NCBI RefSeq assembly: GCF_019459225.1
Contig: NZ_JAIAZY010000003.1
Span: 62,001 to 126,000 of the forward strand
Direction: 5' to 3'
Length of the DNA: 64,000 nucleotides
Source of the DNA: Bacillus sp. IITD106
Lineage (GTDB): Bacteria; Bacillota; Bacilli; Bacillales; Bacillaceae_C
Shown: piece by piece, positions 44,966-53,436 of the stretch
Position numbering within the stretch: the stretch's first letter is position 1
Layout: the number at the start of each line of letters is the position of its first letter
The notes under the pieces: generated by a model
Told to the model about the DNA's origin: nothing
Database searches by the model: none
Seen by the model: the letters and a program-made list of their open reading frames with translations, nothing else
Translations under genes and position numbers: made by a program

Positions 44966-45255
44966 TCTTAATCACCTCCAGAGGACTCAATATGGTGAGC
45001 TGTTATAAATAAAGCGGCTTAAATCTTATCGACCATACCTTTAAATGAGCTCATCTCTTAATCCTCATCATTTTTTTACTATAATATTGAGATTCCTTCA
45101 AACCGTGTATGATTACCGTTCAATAAATTGAAAAACCAAGCATAAAATTGTCATTATAGAAATGTTGTATTGAATAAAAGGAAACATAAACTGCCATCAT
45201 AGCTACTATTTTATTGCAACTAAACTTTTAAGTTGTAAATTGGACAAAAACAAAA

Positions 45256-45285
45256 TTGACAAAATGTCAACATTTGAAGTATATT
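45256..45285 (+). promoter_or_regulatory. Promoter and palindrome before the LCP gene
   Basis: TTGACA (45256-45261) and TATATT (45280-45285) with an 18-bp spacer. The -35 is the left arm of a palindrome TTGACA-AAA-TGTCAA (45256-45270), a good place for a repressor to bind. The remaining stretch 44980-45250 shows no gene. Confidence 0.6.
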
Positions 45286-45388
45286 TTTTATAACCGGTGA
45301 TTTGGCTCGTAAAGCACAATTATGAATATAAAACTTTACATACTTAATATTTCGAGAATTAAATGCTATAGAGAGAAGGTATGAATCG

Positions 45389-46318
45389 ATGGAAAGACAG
45401 TTACGTAGAAAGAGTAAAAAAACTCTAAAGATTATTTTAGTAACTATGTTTCTGCTAATAGCAGGTGTAGTCACTTATGGATTTTCGATTTACAAGAACT
45501 TAAATCATGCAGCCAATAAGGTTCATAGCCCGATTGACCGTAGCCCTGAAGTGAAGAGAACCTCAGAGCTTTCATTGAAAAAGAAAGATCCATTTTCAGT
45601 CCTTATCCTCGGTATTGATGCGGATGAAGGAGAAAAGGGGCGATCAGACTCAATGATTTTAATCACGGTTAACCCTGAAAAGATGTCAATGGATATGCTA
45701 AGTATTCCACGCGATACTCGTGTGGAGATTGTCGGTAAGGGAATCGATGATAAGATTAATCATGCGTATGCTTTTGGCGATGTGGAAATGTCTATGAATA
45801 CGGTAGAGAAGTTTCTTGATATTCCGGTAGATTACTATGTGAAGATGGACATGGCGGGATTTAAAGATATCGTCGATGTGATAGGCGGCGTAGAAGTCAA
45901 CAATGATTATGAATTTTCTGTTGGAAAAAATCATTTTCCGGTTGGTCAAATTAGCATGAATGGGGAAGAAGCATTAGACTTTGTCAGAATGCGCAAACTG
46001 GACCCACGTGGAGACTTTGGACGGCAAATGCGCCAACGTTTAGTTATCCAAGGTGCTCTGAATAAAGCAGCAAACCTATCTACACTATGGAAATATACTG
46101 ATATACTAGATGCATTGAGTAAAAATGTTGAGACGAACATTTCGTTTGATGAAATGAAAGAAATGCAAAAAAACTATGGAGATGCCCGTCATCATATTGA
46201 ACAGTTTCAAATTGAAGGCACCGGCGCGATGATCGATGGCATTTGGTATTATATTGTTTCGGAAGAAGAAAGGACCAAGATACAGACTGGGTTAAAGGAA
46301 CATATGGGTTTGATGTAG
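45389..46318 (+). CDS. LytR-CpsA-Psr family cell-wall ligase
   Basis: A 309-residue LCP protein anchored by one N-terminal membrane helix (about 10-32). The catalytic domain has the conserved polyprenyl-phosphate and metal residues in LILGIDADEGEKGRSDSMILIT, MLSIPRDTRVE and ALDFVRMRKLDPRGDFGRQMRQR. Such enzymes attach wall teichoic acid or other anionic glycopolymers to peptidoglycan outside the cell. Which TagT/U/V paralog it equals is not clear. Single gene with its own promoter. Confidence 0.9.
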   Translation: MERQLRRKSKKTLKIILVTMFLLIAGVVTYGFSIYKNLNHAANKVHSPIDRSPEVKRTSELSLKKKDPFSVLILGIDADEGEKGRSDSMILITVNPEKMSMDMLSIPRDTRVEIVGKGIDDKINHAYAFGDVEMSMNTVEKFLDIPVDYYVKMDMAGFKDIVDVIGGVEVNNDYEFSVGKNHFPVGQISMNGEEALDFVRMRKLDPRGDFGRQMRQRLVIQGALNKAANLSTLWKYTDILDALSKNVETNISFDEMKEMQKNYGDARHHIEQFQIEGTGAMIDGIWYYIVSEEERTKIQTGLKEHMGLM

Positions 46319-46432
46319 GTAGCTTTTTTAAGAAACAAAATGATTTGTTATTGTACTAGATTTGGAAATGTTCGCGTCTCATCTGACAACCGAAATCATT
46401 CTCACAAAATAAGTTTGAAAGGAAAATAACAC

Positions 46433-47077
46433 ATGTCTGAGATAAATAAAAATAATAAACTCGGTTTGTTGTTAAGAGAATTATTAAACAATCGTTCTTT
46501 GTCAATGAGGAAATTTAGTGAACTTACTGAAATCGATACAGCTACTATATCTAGAATCATTAACGGCAAGCGAAAAGCAAATCTTCAACACTTAGAAAAA
46601 TTTGCGGAATGTCTAGAGGTTCCATTAGCTGAGTTATTTGAAGCAGCTGGTTACTCAATCGAACATAAAGAAGAAGAGGCTCATTCTGAAATTCAAAAGT
46701 CTGTTGAAATGATTCAAAGTTTTCTTGAATCCTCTAATGTATATGATAATGAGTTTTCGATAGCAAATGTTGAACAGAAAATCACGAATTACGGCCAATA
46801 TTCACAAACTGATGAAGGACGAGATACCATCCATAATGGCTTTGAAGAAAAGCTGCAAAAAGTAGGTAGCATTGGTCCATTTATTAACCAGTTAAAAGAT
46901 TTATTTGAGAAGTTTCGCCTTAGCAAAGGCACTCAGTATCAACTAGCTTTAATTGGGGGTACCCTCTTATATTTTATTATTCCAGTAGATGTTATTCCTG
47001 ATTACATCTTTCCTATTGGCTATTTAGATGACGCGATTGCCGTAAACATCGTGATAAAATTACTTGCAAAAGAATGA
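46433..47077 (+). CDS. XRE-family regulator fused to DUF1232 domain, copy 2
   Basis: A 214-residue paralog of the protein at 43301. The helix-turn-helix is SMRKFSELTEIDTATISRIINGK, and the C-terminal DUF1232 contains LIGGTLLYFIIPVDVIPDYIFPIGYLDDAIAV. The middle region is less similar. GAAAGGAAAA precedes the ATG. The two copies face each other about 2.5 kb apart with ytaF and the LCP gene between them, suggesting local duplication. Confidence 0.82.
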   Translation: MSEINKNNKLGLLLRELLNNRSLSMRKFSELTEIDTATISRIINGKRKANLQHLEKFAECLEVPLAELFEAAGYSIEHKEEEAHSEIQKSVEMIQSFLESSNVYDNEFSIANVEQKITNYGQYSQTDEGRDTIHNGFEEKLQKVGSIGPFINQLKDLFEKFRLSKGTQYQLALIGGTLLYFIIPVDVIPDYIFPIGYLDDAIAVNIVIKLLAKE

Positions 47078-47161
47078 AGAACATCTAGTTTTTTGAAGGT
47101 GTTTATATCGTACAGATAGGTGGTACCTTCAATGGGGAAAATTGAAAAAAAAGAAAGCTAG

Positions 47162-47324
47162 ATGTAAATGGACTAAATATATTGGATTAAGTGCAATTAC
47201 TTTAGTATTTGACGTGTACAAATGAACGCGGCAATGTTGGGATTTTGATAAAAGCACTCAAGCATTAAAACATTTTTTATCATCTAATGATGTTAGTGTT
47301 GAGGAAGTTGCGGCACCTAAATAA
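47162..47324 (+). pseudogene. Decayed small lipoprotein gene
   Basis: The sequence reads ATG, one extra T, then KWTKYIGLSAITLVF, a shift, CTNERGNVG, and in a shifted frame DFDKSTQALKHFLSSNDVSV ending VEEVAAPK and TAA at 47322-47324. Restored, it would be a signal peptide with a lipobox cysteine and a short mature part. At least two frameshifts and a stop interrupt it. Family not identified. Confidence 0.55.
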
Positions 47325-47394
47325 AAATAGTGAAACTGCCACTTGATTAAGTGTGTTATTTGGCATTATAGTATATAAGGATAAAAAAATAATG

Positions 47395-47552
47395 ATTCCT
47401 CGTTAGGTGAGGCTCCTGTATAAACATAAGCCACTGCCCAAAAACATCGAGAGATGCCAATGGGTAGAACAGGTCTTGTCGACTTAAGGCATGACATAAT
47501 GTGGCTGAGCGAACGCTCTACGTTGTACAGTGCTAAAACTCAACAGGGGGGA
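47395..47552 (+). promoter_or_regulatory. M-box magnesium riboswitch (ykoK leader)
   Basis: The highly conserved M-box core is present: TTCCTCGTTAGGTGAGGCTC, then CTGTATAAACATAAGCCACT, GCCCAAAAACATCGAGAGATG, CCAATGGGTAGAACAGG, GGCATGACATAATGTGGCTG, and GTGCTAAAACTCAAC. It senses Mg2+: when magnesium is high the downstream terminator at 47568 forms. It lies upstream of mgtE, as usual for the class. Confidence 0.96.
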
Positions 47553-47567
47553 TTTTTTCACGTGAGT

Positions 47568-47601
47568 CCTCCCTATTGGTTTGTAGGGAGGATTTTTATT
47601 T
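47568..47601 (+). terminator. M-box expression-platform terminator
   Basis: TCCTCCCTA pairs with TAGGGAGGA around a seven-base loop and is followed by TTTTTATTTT. Confidence 0.92.
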
Positions 47602-47623
47602 TGCAGTTAGGGAGGTGATAATG

Positions 47624-47743
47624 ATGGACGGAGACCCGGATAATTGTACATTCATAACTGTATATCGCAAAATGAGGGTAGTTGGTTCTTCACCATTCAT
47701 TATTACTAAATGGAGAATGACATATGCCCTCATGGTGAATTAA
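47624..47743 (+). CDS. 39-codon leader ORF between M-box and mgtE
   Basis: A near-ideal AGGGAGGTGAT precedes tandem ATG codons at 47621 and 47624. The peptide starts MDGDPDNCTFITVY and ends MTYALMVN, stopping 21 bp before mgtE. Its acidic, proline-containing N terminus recalls the Asp/Glu-Pro leader peptides of enterobacterial magnesium transporter genes. Its 3' half contains arms that can pair in two exclusive ways: ATGAGGG (47672-47678) with CCCTCAT (47727-47733), or TTCACCAT (47689-47696) with ATGGTGAA (47732-47739). Confidence 0.5.
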   Translation: MDGDPDNCTFITVYRKMRVVGSSPFIITKWRMTYALMVN

Positions 47744-47764
47744 TGCAACTAGGGGGTAGTATAC

Positions 47765-49093
47765 ATGACACAAGAATTAAAAATGGCATTAAAGAATAGC
47801 ATAGAGTTTGAAGAATTTATTGAAAAGTATCAACCGTATGATTTGGCGGAAATGGTCATTGACCTTGAGTATGATGATCAAATCAACTTTTTCACAATGG
47901 CTCCATCTACATTAGGGGCAGAAATTATTGAATATCTTGAGCCTGAATTACAGTATCGAATTATGGATCATTTGTCTGAAGACAATGCGGTTGAATTACT
48001 TGATCATATGTCAAGTGATAGAGTGGTGGATTTGCTCCTTGCTATCCATCCACATCAGACGAAGAGATTGATGAAATATATTCCGGCCGATTACCGTGAA
48101 AAAATTAAAACACTGATGACGTACGAAGCGGATACTGCTGGAAGTCTTGCAACAGTAGATTATATTGGAGCTAGAAAAACTTGGTCGATTGACTATGTAT
48201 TAAGGCATATTCGAAAGGTTGGCCACGATGCGGAACTTGTTTCCTATATTTATGTTATTGATACACATGGAAAATTGGCAGGAGTTGTCTCACTTAAAGA
48301 AATTATTTTAGAAAAACCAGAGACGAAGTTAGAGGAAATTGTAACTGAAGAAGTCATCTCTGTTACAGTAGACATGCATCAAGAGGAAGTTGCAGAAATT
48401 TTAGCGAAGTATGATTTTGTTGCAATTCCAGTTGTAACGCATGATTCCCGTATGATAGGAATAATCACCGTTGATGATTTGATTGATGTTATCCACGAAG
48501 AAGCTACTGAAGATATTCAGAAATTAGGGGGAAGTCAACCGTTAGAAGAGCCTTATTTTAAAAACTCCGTTTGGAGCGTTTTTAAAAAGCGGATTGGTTG
48601 GTTGCTCATTTTATTTGTAGCCGAAGCCTATACTGGAAATGTGTTGAGACATTATGAAGACACACTCAATGAAGTGATTGCACTATCCTTTTTCATTCCA
48701 TTATTAATTGGAACAGGCGGAAACTCTGGAACACAGACTGTAACAACATTAGTTCGCGCAATGGCTGTAGGGGAAGTGGAATTCAAAGATGTTTTCAAAG
48801 TGTTGCGGAAAGAGCTATCAACTGGTATTCTTCTTGGTGCAGTAATGGGGCTAGTTGCATTTATTCGTGCTCAAATATTAGGAGTAGGTTTTGACATTGG
48901 GAGCGTTGTGGCTATTACTGCGATATGTATTGTCATATGGGCTTCTATTGTTGCAGCTGTAATGCCATTGATTTTGCATAAATTGAAAATTGACCCTGCT
49001 GTCGTTTCTGGACCATTTATTGCTACATTAGTAGATGGCACAGGATTAATTATTTATTTCACAATGGCAAAGTTATTATTAAATTTAGCTTAA
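47765..49093 (+). CDS. mgtE: Magnesium transporter MgtE
   Basis: A 442-residue Mg2+ channel. The N domain (about 1-125) has the superhelical repeats with LLDHMSSDRVVDLL. Two CBS domains (about 130-255) include VSLKEIIL and FVAIPVVTHDSRMIGIITVDDL. The C-terminal five-helix pore contains PLLIGTGGNSGTQT, the conserved pore region, and ends in the family's last helix. Control is by the M-box upstream and perhaps the leader ORF. AGGGGG precedes the ATG. Confidence 0.95.
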   Translation: MTQELKMALKNSIEFEEFIEKYQPYDLAEMVIDLEYDDQINFFTMAPSTLGAEIIEYLEPELQYRIMDHLSEDNAVELLDHMSSDRVVDLLLAIHPHQTKRLMKYIPADYREKIKTLMTYEADTAGSLATVDYIGARKTWSIDYVLRHIRKVGHDAELVSYIYVIDTHGKLAGVVSLKEIILEKPETKLEEIVTEEVISVTVDMHQEEVAEILAKYDFVAIPVVTHDSRMIGIITVDDLIDVIHEEATEDIQKLGGSQPLEEPYFKNSVWSVFKKRIGWLLILFVAEAYTGNVLRHYEDTLNEVIALSFFIPLLIGTGGNSGTQTVTTLVRAMAVGEVEFKDVFKVLRKELSTGILLGAVMGLVAFIRAQILGVGFDIGSVVAITAICIVIWASIVAAVMPLILHKLKIDPAVVSGPFIATLVDGTGLIIYFTMAKLLLNLA

Positions 49094-49192
49094 AAGTAGG
49101 ACATCATTTGCAAAATTTCTTACTCCCATGTATATTTTATTAGGTTGAATAATACTGGTAGGAATACTAGGAATTAAATTAGGGGGATGGAA

Positions 49193-50053
49193 ATGCTAAA
49201 AAATAGAAGTTTCTTATTTTCACTTGTTGTATTAATCGCTATATTTTTCGTATCAGCCTGTTCAAGTGGGGATAAAAATTCTTCAGGCGCAAAAAATTCA
49301 GTTAAAGATAAAAATTCTTGGGAGGCCATTAAAGAAAAAGGCAAAATCATTGCTGGTACTTCCGGAACGCTTTATCCAACATCGTATCACGAACAAGATT
49401 CTGATGAATTAACTGGTTTTGAAGCTGAAATTTTAAAAGAGCTTGCTAAAAGATTGGACGTTGAAATCGAGTTTAAAGAAATGGGCTTTGATGGACTTTT
49501 AACATCATTGAAGAGTGGCGTAATTGATATTGCTGCTAATGATATTGAAATAACAGATGAAAGAAAAGAGAAAGTCTCTTTTTCAGATCCATATAAATAT
49601 TCGTATGGTACAGCGATTGTTCGTAAAGATGATCTGTCTGGAATTAAAACGTTGGAAGATTTAAAAGGAAAGAAAGCAGCAGGAGCAGCAACATCTATAT
49701 ATATGGATATTGCTCGTAAGAATGGTGCAGAAGAAGCTATCTATGAGAATGCGACAAACGAGGTTTATTTACGTGATGTTGCCGTTGGAAGAACCGATGT
49801 TATTTTAAATGATTATTATTTACAAACATTGGCACTTGCAGCATTTCCAGAGTTAAATATTACGATTCATCCGGATATTCGCTATCATCCTAGCGAAATG
49901 GCCATTGTCGTGAAAAAAGATAATGATGGACTTTTAAACAAAATCAATGGAGTATTAAAAGAAATGCATGAAGATGGAACGATTACCGAACTATCTAAGA
50001 AGTTTTTTAATGGAGCAGATGTTTCTGTTAAACAAGATCTTGATTTTCAGTAA
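49193..50053 (+). CDS. Amino-acid ABC transporter substrate-binding lipoprotein
   Basis: A 286-residue family 3 solute-binding protein with lipobox VSAC (about residue 22). Ligand-binding segments are LTGFEAEILKELAKRL, SLKSGVIDIAANDIEIT, and RTDVILNDYYL. The pattern suggests a cystine or polar amino acid transporter. ATG 49187 lies in the ribosome binding site, so ATG 49193 (MLKNRSFLF) is used. Only a permease follows; no ATPase gene is nearby. Confidence 0.85.
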   Translation: MLKNRSFLFSLVVLIAIFFVSACSSGDKNSSGAKNSVKDKNSWEAIKEKGKIIAGTSGTLYPTSYHEQDSDELTGFEAEILKELAKRLDVEIEFKEMGFDGLLTSLKSGVIDIAANDIEITDERKEKVSFSDPYKYSYGTAIVRKDDLSGIKTLEDLKGKKAAGAATSIYMDIARKNGAEEAIYENATNEVYLRDVAVGRTDVILNDYYLQTLALAAFPELNITIHPDIRYHPSEMAIVVKKDNDGLLNKINGVLKEMHEDGTITELSKKFFNGADVSVKQDLDFQ

Positions 50054-50068
50054 GTGGGGGTTGGAAAA

Positions 50069-50746
50069 TTGAGTAATATCCAATGGCAATATATTTTCGA
50101 CCTTCCACTTGCCATTAAATCCTTTCCGTATGTAATACAGGGAATATGGTACACAATCCTCATTTCATTTGTAGGAATGATTATTGGGTTGTTAATAGGC
50201 TTTTTTTTAGCGCTTGGACGCATGTCGAAGTTAGTTATTTTAAGTTGGCCATCTCGAATTTATATTTCTTTCATGAGAGGAACTCCGATGCTGGTCTTTT
50301 TATTTTTATTGTATTTCGGACTTCCTATGGTAGGAATTGAGTTCAGTGCCATTACATGTGCTTTGATAGGCTTTAGTCTACACTCTGCAGCTTATATGGC
50401 TGAAATTAATCGTTCAGCTTTGGCCGCTGTCAATAAGGGGCAATGGGAAGCTTCGAAAGCTCTCGGTTTGTCCTATTGGCAAACTATGAAATTGATTATC
50501 TTGCCGCAAGCGACCAGGATAGCTTTGCCGCCATTATCGAACGTATTATTGGATTTAATAAAAGCATCGTCCTTAGCAGCAATGATCACGGTCCCAGATC
50601 TTTTCAATCGTGCAAAAATCGTCGGAGGCAGGGAATTCGATTACATGACGATGTATATTCTAGTAGCATTGATTTATTGGGGGATATGTTCGATTATTGA
50701 ACTCGGACAGTCCTACCTTGAAAAAAGATATCAATATAGTGAATGA
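50069..50746 (+). CDS. Amino-acid ABC transporter permease (HisM/TcyL type)
   Basis: A membrane permease of 225 residues with about five segments, the HEQRALAA-like amino acid permease pattern in RSALAAVNKGQWEASKALGLSYWQTMKLIILPQATRIALP. GTG 50054 is in frame directly after the previous stop, but TTG 50069 (MSNIQWQY) has GGGGG at fitting distance. The usual ATPase gene is missing; a terminator and repeat array follow. Confidence 0.85.
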   Translation: MSNIQWQYIFDLPLAIKSFPYVIQGIWYTILISFVGMIIGLLIGFFLALGRMSKLVILSWPSRIYISFMRGTPMLVFLFLLYFGLPMVGIEFSAITCALIGFSLHSAAYMAEINRSALAAVNKGQWEASKALGLSYWQTMKLIILPQATRIALPPLSNVLLDLIKASSLAAMITVPDLFNRAKIVGGREFDYMTMYILVALIYWGICSIIELGQSYLEKRYQYSE

Positions 50747-50774
50747 AGAGGAGCGGACGCTTCTCTTTTTTTTT
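50746..50774 (+). terminator. Terminator of the amino-acid transporter pair
   Basis: GAGGAGCG and CGCTTCTC pair with a short loop, followed by nine T residues, immediately after the permease stop. Confidence 0.8.
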
Positions 50775-50779
50775 GCACA

Positions 50780-51108
50780 ATTATTTCGTGCGTCAGTTTG
50801 GATTGGTCGAGAATAAGGGCAGAACTGATGCTTATTTCGTATTTCAGTCTCGATTGAACGAGAATAAAGACAGAACTGAAGCTTATTTCAGAATTCAGTC
50901 TCGATCGAGCGAGAATAAGGACAGAACTGATGCTTATTTCGAATTTCAGTCTCGATTGAGCGAGGATAAGGACAGAACCGATGCTTATTTCGAATTTCAG
51001 TCTCGATTGAGCGAGGATAAGAACAGAACTCAAGCTTATTTTAGAATACCGTCTCGATAGTACTAAGAATATGGACAGATTCGAATTTTAGCCTCAATCA
51101 ATCACTGA
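50780..51108. repeat. Tandem repeat array of 51-bp units
   Basis: Five units start at 50809, 50860, 50911, 50962 and 51013, all 51 bp long, with a partial unit before and an eroded one after. Each contains ATAAG and CTTAT in inverse order about 14 bp apart, and TCTCG-ATTGAG-CGAGA across the unit border, so every unit can form two hairpins. Both strands are open because 51 is a multiple of three; the plus frame repeats a 17-residue unit with KDRTDAYFEFQSRLSE. No ribosome binding site precedes it, so I treat it as non-coding. Confidence 0.85.
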
Positions 51109-51156
51109 TTTCACAAAATTTTCCACTAGTTTATAACATAATCAATTAAAGTTCTC

Positions 51157-51300
51157 TTACATCGAAGTTATTAAAGGTAACGATGCCCTGCTAATTGTGC
51201 CCTCAAAGTTAATATGGTTACAATGAAGTGTTCCATACTCTCTTTCTAAATAGCTGTCACTATGCAGCCCATATCGTAACTCCTTTGTCATATTTACCAT
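51157..51300 (-). CDS. Uncertain 47-residue ORF
   Basis: The frame starts at ATG 51300 with AAAAAGG upstream and encodes MVNMTKELRYGLHSDSYLER and a further 27 residues. Composition is protein-like, but no family is known and no terminator follows. It is the only candidate gene in the 51109-51357 gap. Confidence 0.25.
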   Translation of the reverse strand: MVNMTKELRYGLHSDSYLEREYGTLHCNHINFEGTISRASLPLITSM

Positions 51301-51357
51301 GCAACCTTTTTCTACAAAAAGGTATAATAAAAACAACGTTAACTAGGAGGCGGAATC

Positions 51358-51732
51358 ATGGATAAATTTGGAGGGATATCTGAAGAACGAATTCGCAAAG
51401 CTTATGAGGAAGGGGAATTTGATAATCTCCCTGGTATGGGAAAGCCGTTGCCAAAAGATTCATTGGAAGGTATTCCGGATAATTTGAAAATGGCGTACAG
51501 GATTATGAAGAACGCTGGTTATTCGCCTGATGAAATGGATGTAAAAAAAGAAATAATGACGATAGAGGATTTAATTCGTAAGACGGAAGATGAGATGGAA
51601 GTCGAAGGGTTGAAAAGAAAATTAAACGAAAAAATCCTCCACTATAACAGTTTGCTTTCGAAAAAAAGAATTAAAACAAACTCTTCCGTATTTAAACAGT
51701 ATGAGTGTAAAATTGAAAAAAAGTTTTTCTAA
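51358..51732 (+). CDS. DUF1992 (DnaJ-homologue C28-like) protein
   Basis: A 124-residue protein whose N-terminal 70 residues match the DUF1992 domain: ISEERIRKAYEEGEFDNLPGMGKPLP followed by NLKMAYRIMKNAGYSPDEMD. The domain's function is unknown although it occurs in a DnaJ-like eukaryotic protein. The C-terminal half is a charged helix. AGGAGG precedes the ATG, and TATAAT lies near 51321. Confidence 0.85.
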   Translation: MDKFGGISEERIRKAYEEGEFDNLPGMGKPLPKDSLEGIPDNLKMAYRIMKNAGYSPDEMDVKKEIMTIEDLIRKTEDEMEVEGLKRKLNEKILHYNSLLSKKRIKTNSSVFKQYECKIEKKFF

Positions 51733-51798
51733 GTGAAAAGTGATTCAAATTTGTTTCTATCTGTCGATATATAGAATAAGACATTTATAAAGTTTAGG

Positions 51799-52608
51799 GT
51801 GAACATTATGGATAGAACATCACTTATTGGATTAATTCTTGGGGTAGTTGCAGTTGGTGTGGGGATGGTGCTAAAAGGAGTTAGTCCCTCGGCACTCATA
51901 AATCCTGCGGCTATACTAATCATCATTGTAGGGACGGCAGCTAGTGTGGTTACCGCTTTTCCAACTTCAGAAATAAAAAAGGTTCCCAAACTATTCGCGA
52001 TCATATTTAAGGATAAAAATACTTATAATGCAAAGGATCTTATCGGCGAATTCTCCGATCTTGCCCAAATGGCTAGAAAAGAAGGTTTGCTTGCATTAGA
52101 AGCATCGATTGATGAAATTGAAGATTCATTTATGAAAAACGGCTTGAGTCTTGCAGTGGATGGTCATAGTGCGGACTATATTCGAGACGTATTGAACGAA
52201 GAAATTGATGCGATGGAAGAGCGCCACTCTGTCGGGGCTTCTATATTCTCGCAAGCTGGTACATATGCTCCAACACTTGGTGTACTTGGAGCTGTTATTG
52301 GATTAATTGCGGCTCTTGGAAATATGGATAATACGGACGAGCTTGGTAAGGCTATATCCGCAGCGTTCGTCGCTACAATGCTCGGTATTTTCACCGGCTA
52401 TGTTTGGTGGCATCCATTCGCCAATAAATTGAAGCGTAAATCGAAAGAAGAAGTAAGAATTAAAGAAATGATGGTCGAAGGTATTTTATCCATATTGGAA
52501 GGAGAAGCGCCTCGCGTCATTGAGCAAAAATTGGCCTCTTACCTCCCTGCCTCAGAACGAAAGGAAATATTTGAGGAAAGTGGTGAAAGCCAAAATGTCC
52601 AGGCGTAG
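51799..52608 (+). CDS. motA: Flagellar stator protein MotA
   Basis: A 269-residue stator subunit with four membrane segments. The first 60 residues (MDRTSLIGLILGVVAVGVGMVLKG) and the block AGTYAPTLGVLGAVIGLIAALGNMDNTDELGKAISAAFVATMLGIFTGYV are nearly those of B. subtilis MotA, so it is MotA rather than the sodium-type MotP. The cytoplasmic loop with RKEGLLALEASIDEIED contacts the rotor. It overlaps motB by 14 bases. Confidence 0.93.
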   Translation: MNIMDRTSLIGLILGVVAVGVGMVLKGVSPSALINPAAILIIIVGTAASVVTAFPTSEIKKVPKLFAIIFKDKNTYNAKDLIGEFSDLAQMARKEGLLALEASIDEIEDSFMKNGLSLAVDGHSADYIRDVLNEEIDAMEERHSVGASIFSQAGTYAPTLGVLGAVIGLIAALGNMDNTDELGKAISAAFVATMLGIFTGYVWWHPFANKLKRKSKEEVRIKEMMVEGILSILEGEAPRVIEQKLASYLPASERKEIFEESGESQNVQA

Positions 52609-53407
52609 AAGAGAGAAGCAAGAGGAGTCACATACAGATGAATCGTGGCTTCTCCCTTATGCGGATTTACTGACACTACTATTGGCGTTATTCATCGTTC
52701 TATTTGCGTCTAGTTCTGTAGATGCACAGAAGTTTCAAAAGCTCTCACAAGTTTTTAACGGCATTTTCCTCGGAGGGACGGGTCCAATGGACTATCAGCA
52801 ACCGATAGAAAATGATGACCATAGCAAGGACCATCCGAAACCAGCAGATAAGGATAAAGATAAGGAAAAAGAAGAAGATAAAGAACATGATAAGCCAGTT
52901 CAAGAGGATGAGATTATTTTAGATTTAGAAGAGCAGAAAGAACTTGAAGCCATTCAGTCAAAAATTAATGCGTATGTTCAAAAAAATGATCTGAATAATA
53001 AATTTGATACATCTTTAACGACAGAGGGACTTTTACTCACAATCCGTGATAATGTTCTCTTTCAATCTGGTAAAGCGGAAGTGCGGGAAGCTGATAAAAA
53101 AACGGCAAAAGAATTAGCTACTTTACTAGAAATGGATCCGCCAAGGAATATCATCATTAGTGGACATACAGATAATGTGCCAATTGGAAATGCCCGCTTT
53201 CAATCGAATTGGGAGTTAAGTGTCATGAGGGCAGTTAATTTCATGAAAGTTCTCCTTGAGGATGAAAATCTTGATCCAAAATGGTTTAGCGCAAAAGGAT
53301 ATGGTGAATTTCAACCTATAGGTAATAACGATACAGAAGTAGGTAGGGCAAAAAACCGTCGTGTTGAAGTTTTAATATTGCCTCGCAATAAAAATGAGGA
53401 AGAATAA
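52595..53407 (+). CDS. motB: Flagellar stator protein MotB
   Basis: A 270-residue protein with one membrane helix carrying the ion-binding aspartate in WLLPYADLLTLLLALFIVLF. A linker rich in Lys, Asp and Glu (about 85-130) leads to the OmpA-like peptidoglycan-binding domain with GHTDNVPIGNARFQSNWELS and AKNRRVEV. The frame is open upstream, but ATG 52595 (MSRRRREKQEE) inside motA is the natural start. A terminator follows. Confidence 0.93.
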   Translation: MSRRRREKQEESHTDESWLLPYADLLTLLLALFIVLFASSSVDAQKFQKLSQVFNGIFLGGTGPMDYQQPIENDDHSKDHPKPADKDKDKEKEEDKEHDKPVQEDEIILDLEEQKELEAIQSKINAYVQKNDLNNKFDTSLTTEGLLLTIRDNVLFQSGKAEVREADKKTAKELATLLEMDPPRNIIISGHTDNVPIGNARFQSNWELSVMRAVNFMKVLLEDENLDPKWFSAKGYGEFQPIGNNDTEVGRAKNRRVEVLILPRNKNEEE

Positions 53408-53410
53408 AGA

Positions 53411-53436
53411 AAATCGGGGAAATTCCCCGATTTTTT
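53411..53436. terminator. Terminator of motAB
   Basis: AAAATCGGGG and CCCCGATTTT form a perfect stem with a six-base loop, followed by TT. Shared with the convergent flavodoxin gene. Confidence 0.9.

Noticed and set aside
50743-51060. Plus-strand frame of 105 residues with a 17-residue repeat
   Set aside because: It starts inside the permease end without a ribosome binding site, crosses the terminator and exists only because the unit is 51 bp; the opposite strand is equally open.
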